DNA of 64,000 nt. Origin: CBDANZ01 sp965197865. Its GTDB lineage: Bacteria; Acidobacteriota; Vicinamibacteria; Vicinamibacterales; CAVVIG01. Of the stretch, positions 44,908-53,820 are shown piece after piece; position 1 is the first letter of the stretch, and each line of letters opens with the position of its first letter. Both the position numbers and the translations under genes were made by a program. The notes beneath the pieces were generated by a model. That model did not search any database and was not told the DNA's origin. It was given only the letters and a program-made list of their open reading frames with translations. Where the stretch lies: NCBI GenBank assembly GCA_965197865.1, contig CBDANZ010000003.1, positions 124,001 through 188,000 on the forward strand, given 5' to 3'.

Positions 44908-45187
44908 TCAGGCTTCCGCTCTCAGGATCTCGCGGCGGCCCCTTTCGACCAGGTCGTGGTCTCCCGACATGCATCTTGCGAGCTTCTTCGTTGGCCATGA
45001 CCTTCGCTTCTATCGCAACGAACTCATCAAGACTTTCCACTTCCGTGTCGGCGACGATCGTCCAGAAGGGCTCGCCGCTCACGTCGGTAAAGAGACGGAA
45101 CGGCTTGTGTCCCATCTTCTGCAACACGCCGGAAATGCTCTTGAACTTGTTGACCATTTCGCGGACCTTTCCGGGCTTACATTGCAT
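44908..45187 (-). pseudogene. Dimeric alpha-beta barrel (NIPSNAP-like) protein, one frameshift
   Basis: From ATG 45187: MQCKPGKVREMVNKFKSISG VLQKMGHKPFRLFTDVSGEP FWTIVADTEVESLDEFVAIE AKVMANEEARK. The frame slips near 44966-44978 and the other frame supplies MSGDHDLVERGRREILRAEA to a stop at 44908-44910. Together about 92 residues of a ferredoxin-like, dimer-forming fold. The first strand (before KCKPGKV) may also be missing, since such proteins usually start with a few residues more. Function unknown. Confidence 0.65.
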
Positions 45188-45720
45188 GCTGCGCGCGCCC
45201 GTGCCGCTGGGAGTGAGCGCCGCTGCATTCGCCGCCGCCGGCCGCGCCTGGGAGACGCTGGACGCAAGGGCCGTCGCCGAGGGTGCACGTCGACGTCGGG
45301 GTCAGCGTCTTACTGCGGGTGGCCCCCGGCAATGACACGCTACGCATCGACTGCGCGCAGGGTCTGAGAGACGGCGCGCGTGCGGTGTCGGTGCGCTGGC
45401 GGGAGCCCTGGGCGCTGCTTGTTCGGGTTTGAGTTGACGGCTCGACTGGCATGACACGCATCGATTTTGCGAACGATGCGGATTCTGCGCAGACGAGAAG
45501 ACGGGCTTCGTGGCGCGGTCGTGGTAACGGCGCCCTTGAGATTCTCATTATGCGAATGATGTTAAGGTCAGCATGATATAGGAACGTGGGGATCGAGCGG
45601 CGGATTCGTTCGGGTGTTCTAGAACAATGGCTGGGATATAGAGTTTCGATCGAGATGGTTTCCCGTTTGAACCTCCCTCGCCTGAAGGTGAGGGACCGCT
45701 GTCATCGTTAGAGGTAATGA
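45188..45720. other. Intergenic region before the second TolB-like/DUF5916 gene
   Basis: No convincing gene. A short plus-strand frame ending at 45432 (VHVDVGVSVLLRVAPGN, then RVSVRWREPWALLVRV-like) has beta-strand character but matches nothing I can name. The last 40 bases hold the AGAGG ribosome-binding site of the next gene. Confidence 0.4.
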
Positions 45721-48700
45721 ATGCGTTCGAGTTGGTTCCGGGCACCGCGTGCGACCGTGCACGTTGTTTCGCTGGCCGTCGTGGCCTGTCTCGCCACCTG
45801 TGGTGAGGTGGCTCACGCTCAGGGCGTCTTGGCCGGAGAGGCTGTCGAGCGGCAGTCCGTGGACCTCGGGCCCGGCACGGTGGCCGTCTTCCCGTTCACC
45901 AACATTTCAGGTCAGCCCGACGACGACTGGATCGGGGTGGACATGAGCGAGACCGTCACTGCCGACCTGGAGCAGTTCGGCGAGCTCTTGGTGGTGGGGC
46001 GCGAGGCATTTCTCGATGTTCTGAACAACGATCGGCCAGACGCGGCGCTCGCCTTGAGCGACGAGGCGCTCGCGCGCGACATCGCACGCGGGCTCGGCGT
46101 CTCGTGGATCGTCGCGGGTGGCTTTCAACGCTTGGGCGACCAGCTGCGGATCACGGCTCGGATCGTCAACGTCGAGACCGGAACCGCCCACGAGGCCGTC
46201 AAGGTCGACGGTCGGATTACCGAGATGTTCACCCTGCGGGACCGGATCGTCGTCGAGCTCAGTGGCGGCTTGGCGCGTATCGCGGGGAGAGGGGTTCCGT
46301 CGATGACAGCCGCACGTCGACCGGCGGCGGGTAATCAGACGGAGCTCAGCCAAGCGGAAGCTGCGACCGAGCCGGCGGTCTCGCTCGGCCCTGCTCCGCT
46401 GGGCCTGACTCCGGGTGACGCACCGTCCTCCCGTGCTGGGCGTTCCGGCTCCAACGGGAACGGCGGAGCAGCGGCAGAAGCCGTCAGCGGTGGCATCACG
46501 ATCGGAAATCGTCCAGCCCAGTTCGCGGCGTCGGTCGCCGGAGACGCCGGTGCGCTGGCCGGCCGCGTCACGGTGCGACCGGTGCGAACCGAGACGCCGC
46601 CGAACGTCGATGGCCGACTCGATGACGTGGTGTGGCAGGACGCCCTTCTGATCACGGAGTTCGTCCAGCAGCAGCCGCTGGACGGCGCGCCGGCGACAGA
46701 GGACACCGACGTCTTTCTCGCCTACGACAACTCGAACATCTACCTCGCCTTCCACGCGAAATACCAGGACCCCGGAATCATGCGCGCGAACCGCGGCGAT
46801 CGCGACCAGGCCGACCGGGGTGACGATCTCATCCGCGTCTACTTCGATACGTTCCTCGATCAACAACGCGCCTACGTCTTCTCGGTAAACGGATATGGCG
46901 TGCAGGGTGACTCGATTGTCAGTGGCCAGGGCGGTGGCTGGGGCGGTGGTCGCGGAGGCAGGATTCCTCGCGGCGACTCGTCATGGGACGCGTTGTACAG
47001 CTCGGGCGGGCAACCCATCGAGGACGGCTTCACCGCCGAGATGGCCATTCCTTTCAAGAGCCTTCGCTATCCGTCGCGTGGGCGCGAGGTGCCTCACAGG
47101 TGGGGGTTCCAGATCGTCCGTGAGATCAGAGGGAAGAACGAGACCGTTGTCTGGTCACCTGTTTCGCGCGACATCGCCGGCTTCCTTCCTCAGATGGGTG
47201 TTCTCGATGGCATGATGGGATTGTCGACCAGCCGCAACCTCGAGATCCAGCCGATGTTCACGGCGTTCCGGTTCGGCACACTCGACGAAGGAATCGGCAA
47301 GGTTGTCGATGGCGATCCACGACCCGAGGCTGGTGCCAACTTCAAGTATGGCGTTACATCGAACCTGACCGCTGACTTCACACTCAACCCCGACTTCTCT
47401 CAGATCGAGTCTGACCGTCCCCGGGTCGAGGTCAATCAACGGTTCGCGTTGTTTTTCCACGAGTTGCGGCCGTTCTTTCTCGAAGGCGCCGAGATCTTCC
47501 AGATCCAGGCGCCGGTGACGGTCGTCCACACCCGAACGATCGTCGATCCCCTGTACGGCGCCAAGCTGACCGGAAAAGCGGGCAAGATCACGCTCGGCGT
47601 GCTGTACGCGAACGACGAGGGAGCGAGTCTCGGGATTAGCGACCCGCTCAATCCGGCATTCGAGCGATCCGCGCAGACCTTTGTCGGACGGGTGCGCTAC
47701 GACCTGTATGCCGAGTCGTTTATCGGGGCGGTGTTTACCGACCGGGAGTTCCTCCACGGCTTCAGCCGGTTGGGAGGTATCGACAGCAACTTCCGGGTGG
47801 GCAACACCCACTCGTTCGGGTTCCGCGGGCTCAGAACGGATCACCGAGACGACGACGGGCTCCACACGGACGGGTATGTCCTCGATGCCGGGTTTCGGAA
47901 GCGGGGCCGCAACCTGAGCTATTCCGTGGATGCGTCTACGCTGTCCCCAGACTTCAAGACCGACGTCGGGTTCGTTCGCCGAACCGACCAGCGGCTCTAC
48001 GAGGGAAGCGTCCGGTATCAATGGTGGCCCCAGACCTGGCTCATCAGCTGGGGACCGAAGGTCCGGTACGGTCGGAACTACAGCTTCGATCAAATCCTCG
48101 AGGACGAGAACTTCCGTACGGAGATCAGCGCCAACTTCGCGAAGAACATCCGGTACAACTTCAACGTCAACCAGGACTTGGAGCGCTACGAGCGCATCAA
48201 CTTCGCCAAGCGGCGCTACGGCGTGTTCGGGAACGTGAGAACGAGCCGGGTCATCTCGTTCGGTAGCGGGTTCAACTGGGGTGATGAGATCTATTTCGAC
48301 CGAGCCAACCCATTCCTTGGGCGTGAGAGCAGTCTCTTCATGTCCATCAACTTCCGACCGGTGTCTCGATTCGCCTCCAACATCAACATCAACACCAGCC
48401 GGTTCACGGACCCCAACGGGTTCTTCATCCCTGGACTCAACGACGGCGAGCGCGATGAGAGCGACCAAATCTTCAACGTCAACATCTTTCGGGCGCTGAG
48501 CACCTATCAGTTCACCGACCGTCTCCTGTTTAGGAACATCACCGAGTTCAACACTTTCGACCAGACGCTGGAACTGAACTTCCTCTTCACCTATCGTGTG
48601 AACTCCGGGACCGCGTTCTACATCGGGTACGACGATCACTACCAACAGCGCGAGCAATTCGACGACCAGGTGAACATCACGGGTACCGGATACCAGCAGA

Positions 48701-48747
48701 CCAACCGCGCGGTCTTCACCAAGTTCCAGTATCTGTTCCGATACTGA
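45721..48747 (+). CDS. Secreted TolB-like + CBM9-like + DUF5916 outer-membrane barrel protein (paralogue 2)
   Basis: 1008 residues. Signal peptide (VHVVSLAVVACLATCGEVAHA). Residues 45-185: TolB/FlgO-like (GTVAVFPFTNISGQPDDDWI; LGVSWIVAGGFQRLGDQLRI). A variable linker follows to about 275. CBM9-like from about 287 (TETPPNVDGRLDDVVWQDAL; LIRVYFDTFLDQQRAYVFSV). DUF5916 barrel thereafter (TLNPDFSQIESDRPRVEVNQ RFALFFHELRPFFLEGAEIF), ending VFTKFQYLFRY. Same architecture as the protein at 41856 but highly diverged, so an old duplication. AGAGG precedes the ATG by 6 bases. Likely outer membrane. Confidence 0.85.
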   Translation: MRSSWFRAPRATVHVVSLAVVACLATCGEVAHAQGVLAGEAVERQSVDLGPGTVAVFPFTNISGQPDDDWIGVDMSETVTADLEQFGELLVVGREAFLDVLNNDRPDAALALSDEALARDIARGLGVSWIVAGGFQRLGDQLRITARIVNVETGTAHEAVKVDGRITEMFTLRDRIVVELSGGLARIAGRGVPSMTAARRPAAGNQTELSQAEAATEPAVSLGPAPLGLTPGDAPSSRAGRSGSNGNGGAAAEAVSGGITIGNRPAQFAASVAGDAGALAGRVTVRPVRTETPPNVDGRLDDVVWQDALLITEFVQQQPLDGAPATEDTDVFLAYDNSNIYLAFHAKYQDPGIMRANRGDRDQADRGDDLIRVYFDTFLDQQRAYVFSVNGYGVQGDSIVSGQGGGWGGGRGGRIPRGDSSWDALYSSGGQPIEDGFTAEMAIPFKSLRYPSRGREVPHRWGFQIVREIRGKNETVVWSPVSRDIAGFLPQMGVLDGMMGLSTSRNLEIQPMFTAFRFGTLDEGIGKVVDGDPRPEAGANFKYGVTSNLTADFTLNPDFSQIESDRPRVEVNQRFALFFHELRPFFLEGAEIFQIQAPVTVVHTRTIVDPLYGAKLTGKAGKITLGVLYANDEGASLGISDPLNPAFERSAQTFVGRVRYDLYAESFIGAVFTDREFLHGFSRLGGIDSNFRVGNTHSFGFRGLRTDHRDDDGLHTDGYVLDAGFRKRGRNLSYSVDASTLSPDFKTDVGFVRRTDQRLYEGSVRYQWWPQTWLISWGPKVRYGRNYSFDQILEDENFRTEISANFAKNIRYNFNVNQDLERYERINFAKRRYGVFGNVRTSRVISFGSGFNWGDEIYFDRANPFLGRESSLFMSINFRPVSRFASNININTSRFTDPNGFFIPGLNDGERDESDQIFNVNIFRALSTYQFTDRLLFRNITEFNTFDQTLELNFLFTYRVNSGTAFYIGYDDHYQQREQFDDQVNITGTGYQQTNRAVFTKFQYLFRY

Positions 48748-49452
48748 GGGCAGGAGGCCGGCCAGCACGTCGCGTTTCAGGGTGTTCGGGGTCGACGGCT
48801 CGATAGCCGTGCCTCCGTAGGGCACTGTCAAGTTCACCATGCCTGTTTGAGTAGATTGCCGCCCCACTGAATAGGGGTGGTTTAAGTGGATATCGTGGCG
48901 GTCGATTCAAGAGACAGGATTCAGCATTAGTTGCGATGTGATAATGAGGTTTCCGTGGCCGCCTCAGACACAACGAACCAACGGCTCGAAAGGGCGGACC
49001 CTATGCGGGGCGTGTATAAAGGTCTTGGAACGCTGAGCATAGAAACCGCTCTCGACGGACTCGTGAGTTCCTACCTCTCGCCCGCGCGGTGTCCACTCTG
49101 CTGCCTGGCCGCGTGGCTGGCGCTGGCCCACATGCTCGACTCCGCGAAGGTGGTTGCATGAGCGCGGAGCAAATGACGCGGGTGTCCAGTGGCCTGTGTC
49201 GGGCCTCTTACGCTCAACCTGCGGCGCGGCGCTTCGCAAGGCGCGTGGGACCAGAATAAGAGCAGGGCTTGGCGTGCCGCCGTTCCTGTTCCCGCTCGGC
49301 GTGAGCTATGAAGAACCTGAAAATGCCAAAGAAAGCCACGAAGACCAGAGTGACCCTGGAATCCCCGTATGGAGGACGCTCGCCACGCCCCCTCGTTGAC
49401 TCCTCCTGCCCTGCCGCGCGGGGATCGCCCCTACAGACACCGTTACCGAGGT
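48748..49452. other. Non-coding or decayed region
   Basis: 705 bases without a supportable gene. Short frames (for example 48931-49161, ending RCPLCCLAAWLALAHMLDSA) have no recognisable family and poor coding character. Probably remnant sequence at the edge of the decayed 49-54 kb segment. Confidence 0.45.
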
Positions 49453-50044
49453 TCAGCGAGCCAGCATCGACGCCTCAGAGGATTCTGCAGGCGCCTGCTC
49501 TGCGATCGACCGCAGCCAGCGGACGATCCGATGGTCGGGGTCGGCGAGCGAAACCAAGTTCCGCAGTTGTGCCTCGATCTGCTCCGCCTCTGCCACCTGC
49601 CCCTGCTGGCGGTGGATCTCCGCTTGAAGACGTCGGAGGTCCAGCCAGAACGGGAACGCTCCCATGAACCGCGTCGAGAACCGTTGAGTGGCCTCGTCCA
49701 AGACCTGCGCAGCCAGCGCGGCGCGCCCCTGTGAAAGGTGGGCGTTCGCGAGGGACTCCGCCGTGAGATTAGGTTGTGGCTCCTGGAATGAATCCGGGGC
49801 TGGTTGGTAAACCCTCGAGCAGCGCGACGGCCTCGGCGACCCGACCCTCCACCCACGCGAGCTGGCCCCGGAGCCCCCGAAGCCACGGTGATTCCCCGAG
49901 AGCGCCGCCGGGGGCGACGGCGAGTCGTTGGGGGCCATCCTTGCTCCAATCCAGCCGATCCGGTCCTGTTGGGGATTCAGCCCACTCTAGTCTGACGCCG
50001 AGGCGGGTCAACGACGAGCACCGCAGTAAGCGGCATCTGACCAA
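49453..50044 (-). pseudogene. C-terminal remnant of a TPR-type protein, frameshifted
   Basis: Upstream frame (50044 to about 49800): LTRLGVRLEWAESPTGPD ... GQLAWVEGRVAEAVALLEGL. It then passes to another frame: NLTAESLANAHLSQGRAALA AQVLDEATQRFSTRFMGAFP FWLDLRRLQAEIHRQQGQVA EAEQIEAQLRNLVSLADPDH RIVRWL to a stop at 49453. Helical-hairpin repeats of TPR type. The N-terminal part (perhaps a kinase or regulator domain) is absent. Confidence 0.55.
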
Positions 50045-50144
50045 TGCGGCCTAATGGCGCTTGTGACGGTCATCGGGTCGCTGACAAGTCTTGGCGTGTC
50101 GACACAAGGAAACCGCCAACCCGCCTGTTGTGAACGAGGTCACC

Positions 50145-50952
50145 ATGAGCCGCCACTCCTCAGCCCGCATCGCCTTGGGCAGCGCCACCGCGTTCGTCCT
50201 CGCCATTGGCTGGGCGTGCGAGAGCCAGCCGAAGGCGCCTTTTTCGCCTTCCGCGTCAGCAGACCTGACCTCGGGGGGACAGCTCGCCGCATGCAAACAC
50301 GGTGGGCCACCGCCGTGCGGCGGCGGCGGTGGGAGCGACGACGGCGGCGACCCGCCCGGTCAGGATCAAGGCGTCAAGGTCGACTTTGTGGGCAGCGTCG
50401 TCACAACGAGTGACCAGTCGGTCGTCATCACCAGAGAGACAAAGAGCGACCTGAGAATCGCTGGTGGCACAAGTCTGACCCCGGATCAATTCTGGGACGA
50501 GCTCAGGCTGGCCTCGGCGGCTGGATTTCCCGGCTGGCCTCCGAACCCAGGCGACCCGGAAGCGTTTTTCGACGAAGTCATCGGGCAGAAAGGCTCGGTC
50601 GTCGATCCTCCTGATACCGGCGCAGCCACGGTCGCGCGCCTCATCGACATTCTTGACGATGAGAACCAGGAGCGGGGACTACTTACGGTGCGCATCGACA
50701 TGAAGAACCTCAGCGACAAGGGTCGACATGTCCCCCAAATATACGTGGTTTGATGATGTCAATGACGGCCAGTACCGGACAAACATCAGGGAGACGTCCC
50801 TCACAGGAGGGCATCTGATCACGATGACGGAGGGCGCCACGGACGTGTTCGAGTTCAATGGCGGGAACGTCTACGTCCTGGATCTCGGCGACACGAATGC
50901 CGAGATTGCCTGTCCGAACAACAAGACGGTCACAATGACCATCGTGCGATAG
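50145..50952 (+). pseudogene. Secreted lipoprotein-like protein of unknown function, one homopolymer frameshift
   Basis: From ATG 50145, with GAGG upstream: MSRHSSARIALGSATAFVLA IGWACES, a signal whose Cys near 25 may be lipidated; a Cys/Gly-rich linker (CKHGGPPPCGGGGGSDDGGD PPGQDQGVKVDFVG); then a folded region. The frame ends at 50753 because the C run at 50731-50735 has one base too many. Without it RHVPKYTWFDDVNDGQYRTN continues to FNGGNVYVLDLGDTNAEIAC ... VTMTIVR and stops at 50950-50952, a protein of about 268 residues. No family recognised. Confidence 0.6.
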
Positions 50953-51131
50953 CCCCGCTGACCGGCGCACCCGACCTGAGACGATCGGCGGTCAGCTTCT
51001 CCTCGGCAGCTTTCCGTCGAACATCCACGACAGCGACTCCTGGCTGCAGTCAACTTGAGGGATATAAAGTGGGATAATCACACCAATATTTCGTGTAATG
51101 TGTTATATATCAATAGCTTACGGCTAAGTTG

Positions 51132-51221
51132 TGGCGGAGAGAGTGGGATTCGAACCCACGGTAGGGTTTCCCCTACACACGCTTTCCAAGCGTGCTCCTT
51201 CAACCACTCGGACATCTCTCC
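51132..51221 (-). tRNA. tRNA-Ser (anticodon GGA)
   Basis: Minus strand: 5-prime GGAGAGA acceptor strand at 51221, D arm GTCCGAGTGG, anticodon stem CACGC/GCGTG with loop TTGGAAA (anticodon GGA, reads UCC/UCU), long variable arm (TGTAGGGGAAACCCTA) as expected for a class II tRNA, T arm GTGGGTTCGAATCCCAC, acceptor TCTCTCC, discriminator G and encoded CCA (51132-51134). 90 nt. Confidence 0.97.
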
Positions 51222-51238
51222 GACTGAGTAGAGTTATC

Positions 51239-51267
51239 AGTTTATCGTGAGGCGGCGACCCGCTCAA
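51239..51267 (-). promoter_or_regulatory. Promoter of tRNA-Ser
   Basis: On the minus strand TTGAGC (51267-51262), 17 bases, TAAACT (51244-51239). The transcript would begin about 11 bases before the mature tRNA 5-prime end. Confidence 0.6.
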
Positions 51268-51548
51268 CGTCGAATTGTGACGTGATTCTGACCTAGCAGG
51301 CCGCGGGCCGGATCCACACTGCAAAACACGCTCACCCTTCGCGTGTTGGCTTGCGAGACTAAAGGTCTTGATCAGCTCTCCCTCGTCGCAAACCGTCATT
51401 TCCGCCGACTCCATCAAGCGAGCTCGTCACGACCGACAGCCACTTGGCACGCTTCAAGGGGCTTCGCTGGCGCCATCTGCTCAGCGCGTGAAGACCGTTG
51501 ACCTGGCCTTGTCGCGTGTAGACTCATACCCATGGAAATGGAGGACAT
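51268..51548. other. Intergenic region between the tRNA promoter and the GYD remnant
   Basis: No convincing gene in either strand; only short arginine/serine-rich shadow frames. Confidence 0.4.
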
Positions 51549-51758
51549 ATTCCGAAGTACCTGTTCCAGGCATCGTACACGACGGAAGGCGCAAAAGGAC
51601 TGCTGAAGGACGGTGGGACGAAGCGCCGAGCGGCCGCCACGTCGCTCACGGTCGCCGCCAGCGGCGGGGTCAACAGCAAGACCACGGTGCTTCTGACGCC
51701 CGAGGAAATCGACCGCGCCGCGAAGAAGTCACCGACCTATACGCCTCCGGGACGATAG
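51549..51758 (+). pseudogene. GYD-domain protein with lost start codon and internal deletion
   Basis: Frame from 51549: (I)PKYLFQASYTTEGAKGLLKD GGTKRRAAATSLTVAASGGV NSKTTVLLTPEEIDRAAKKS PTYTPPGR, stop 51756-51758. GYD proteins start MPKYLFQASYT after a GGAGG site; here GGAGG is present but the start codon reads ATT (51549-51551). About 35 residues expected between TSL and LTVAASGG (the middle of the ferredoxin-like fold) are missing in frame. At 69 codons it is probably non-functional. Confidence 0.7.
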
Positions 51759-51782
51759 GCGCGGTGAGTCTCCTGAATTAGC

Positions 51783-52196
51783 ATGAACTGGCTGTTCAAA
51801 GAGGAGCCGTCCAGCTACAACTTCGACGCGCTCGTGAAGGACAAGCGCGCCGTATGGAGCGGCGTGAAGAACCCGCTCGCGCAGAAGCATCTTCACGGTG
51901 TCCGGCGCGAGGATCGCGTCTTCTACTACCACACAGGCGACGAGAAGGCCGTGGTCGGAATCGCGAAGGCGCTTGGCGACGCCTATCCCGATCCGAAGGC
52001 CAAGACCGGCAAGCACGCCGTCGTGGATATAGCGCCGGTCGGAAAGCTCCCGCGGAGCGTGACGCTTGCCGAAATCAAGGCGGATCCCGCGTTCAGAGCG
52101 TTTCCACTCGTGCGCATCTCGCGGCTGTCGGTGATGCCGGTGTCAGACGCGGAGTGGAAGCGGATTGAGGCGCTCGCGGCCAGATCCCGGCCCTGA
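51783..52196 (+). CDS. EVE domain-containing protein
   Basis: 137 residues, MNWLFKEEPSSYNFDALVKD at the start, WSGVKNPLAQKHLHGVRRED RVFYYHTGDEKAVVGIAKA and KHAVVDIAPVGKLPRSVTLA match EVE/thymocyte-nuclear-protein-1-like PUA-superfamily proteins thought to bind modified nucleotides. Motif order and length are normal. The last codons run into a REP-like hairpin at 52188. Confidence 0.88.
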   Translation: MNWLFKEEPSSYNFDALVKDKRAVWSGVKNPLAQKHLHGVRREDRVFYYHTGDEKAVVGIAKALGDAYPDPKAKTGKHAVVDIAPVGKLPRSVTLAEIKADPAFRAFPLVRISRLSVMPVSDAEWKRIEALAARSRP

Positions 52197-52212
52197 AAAA
52201 GGGCCGCGCTAC
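52188..52212 (+). repeat. REP-like hairpin at the end of the EVE gene
   Basis: CGGCCCT (52188-52194), GAAAA, AGGGCCG (52200-52206), followed by CGCTAC (52207-52212), the same boundary motif as the element in the ABC-F gene. It overlaps the EVE stop codon. Confidence 0.55.
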
Positions 52213-52545
52213 CTGGCCTCCCTGACCCTTCTCGCGAAAGGCAATCGCCATCACAACCTGCCGGGTGTCGAAGCCATCGATGGTGTTCTTCGGGCCGGTC
52301 CCATCGACGTCGAAATTCACCTCGAACTCTTTCCCGCTCTGGCCGGCGGCCCGCGCGTCCGACGCTTTCTCTCCCGCCTGCACCTTGCGTGTTTCTTCCT
52401 CGGCCTTCTTGCGCGCCTCCTCGATCCGGCGCCGAAGCTCGGCGAACATCGTAACTTGGTAGGTTTTCCGTCTCACGTCGAGGTCCTAGATTTTCTCTTG
52501 CTGGAGATCGACGATCTGTCCCGTCGCGTCGTTGACCGTAGCCCA
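52205..52545 (-). pseudogene. Internal fragment of an unidentified protein, bounded by REP-like sequences
   Basis: Minus strand from about 52545: WATVNDATGQIVDLQQEKI, a TAG at 52495-52493, then DLDVRRKTYQVTMFAELRRR IEEARKKAEEETRKVQAGEK ASDARAAGQSGKEFEVNFDV DGTGPKNTIDGFDTRQVVMA IAFREKGQ. The sequence reads like the middle of a larger secreted protein with a charged helix. Both ends coincide with REP-like sequence (52188-52212 and 52550-52568); start and C-terminus are missing. Confidence 0.55.
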
Positions 52546-52549
52546 AAGG

Positions 52550-52568
52550 CCTAGAGGCGGACGCCACC
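52550..52568 (+). repeat. Half copy of the 39052 palindrome
   Basis: CCTAGAGGCGGACGCCACC matches 17 of 19 bases of the reverse-complemented right part of the palindrome at 39052-39085. Only one arm is present. Confidence 0.5.
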
Positions 52569-52593
52569 GCAATCTTTCGCTGCGGTCACGCTA

Positions 52594-53753
52594 TCAAGCG
52601 CGAGTCGCGGCGCGCGCCAGGCGGAACGTGATCGCCAGCACCGCGGGCATCCACAGCAGCGTGAGACCCTCGAAGCCAAGCCGCTCGAACGCGAATCCAC
52701 CGATGGCCGGACCGGCCAGCAGCCCGATGCCCCAGGCAAAGTTGTACAGACCGTAGGCCACGCCGAACGACTCGACGCCCACCTGCGAGGTGGCCTCGCC
52801 CATGTACGCCAGCGAGGGCGTGATGACGAGCGCCATTGCGGCGGCCTGAAGCGCGTAGAAGCCGACTGCCGACTCGAAGCTCCACGCGCGGCCAGCAGGG
52901 GCAGCACCAGCGTGGTGGCGGCGAGCCCCAGCATTGTCAACCGCCGGCCGCCCCAGCGATCCGCCAAGCGGCCATAGACCGGATGAAGCGCGGCGTGGGC
53001 GACGGCCGCAATACCGAACACCAGACCGATCCGCCCCGGGTTCAGTTGCATGCGCGACGAGAGCCACAACGACACGACCGGCTCGAGCATTGATCCCGTG
53101 CTCGCAACGACGACGACGCCTCCGACGCAGGAGGCGACGGCCGGCACACGCAGCACCACACGCAACGGGATCTGTTCGCGCGCCGCATGGCCGGAAGGCA
53201 GGCGCATCCAGAGAAAGCCGGCGGCGGCCACCGCAGCCAGGCCTGCCACGGCGAGGAACGGCAGGCGCATGCCGCCGGTCTCGTACAGCCAGCCGCCGAG
53301 CGAGGGCCCGAACACAAACCCGAAGCTGGTGCCTGACATGACGATGCCCATCACGCGGCCACGCTCGGAGGGCCCGTAGAGATCGGCGAGCAGCGCAAGG
53401 CCCACGACCCAGGTCACGGCGTCGGCCGCGCCCTGGACGAGACGCGCCGCGAAGAGCCAGGAAAGCCGGTCCGCGTACGCGAAGAGCACGGTCGACAGCG
53501 CGAGCGCGGCGAGCCCGGAAACAAGCGGCGCCTTGCGGCCGACTCAATCCGAGACGGCGCCCATCGGCACCGAGACGGCCAGCAGCGTTACACCGAAGGC
53601 GGAGAACATCAGCCCGATCATAGTTGGCGATGCACCGAGCCGCCGGCTCATGTCGGGCAGCACCGGGACAGCAATCGAGTAGGCAACGATATCGGTGAAG
53701 GTTGCGAGCGTGACGAGCGCCACGGCAGACACGCGGGAATGACGCAAAGACAT
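52594..53753 (-). pseudogene. MFS efflux transporter with a nonsense codon and a frameshift
   Basis: N-terminus at 53753: SAVALVTLATFTDIVAYSIA VPVLPDMSRRLGASPTMIGL, then GAVSD followed by TGA (53544-53546) in place of the Arg of the MFS loop motif (SDRVGRK). It continues VGRKAPLVSGLAALALSTVL ... ADLYGPSERGRVMGIVMSGT to about 52890, where the frame shifts and the rest (SFESAVGFYALQAAAMALVI TPSLAYMGEATSQVGVESFG VAYGLYNFAWGIGLLAGPAI GG) ends at 52594. About 12 membrane segments; resembles DHA1-type drug or metabolite exporters. TGA fits a CGA-to-TGA transition. Confidence 0.75.
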
Positions 53754-53820
53754 AGCTACGAAGACCGGGAAAGCACGAAGAAGAACAACTCTAGGTCATT
53801 TCGTGTCTTCGTGGCTGCGC

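Noticed and set aside
45177..45548. 123-residue minus-strand open frame upstream of the NIPSNAP-like gene
   Set aside because: Arg/Ser/Pro-rich low-complexity translation overlapping a more plausible start at 45187; no family resemblance.
47155..48867. 570-residue open frame on the minus strand
   Set aside because: Antisense shadow of the second TolB-like/DUF5916 gene; no motifs, and the plus-strand frame has signal peptide, domains and terminal aromatic.
48931..49161. 76-residue Cys-containing open frame
   Set aside because: No ribosome-binding site, no homology pattern, and irregular codon use; treated as non-coding.
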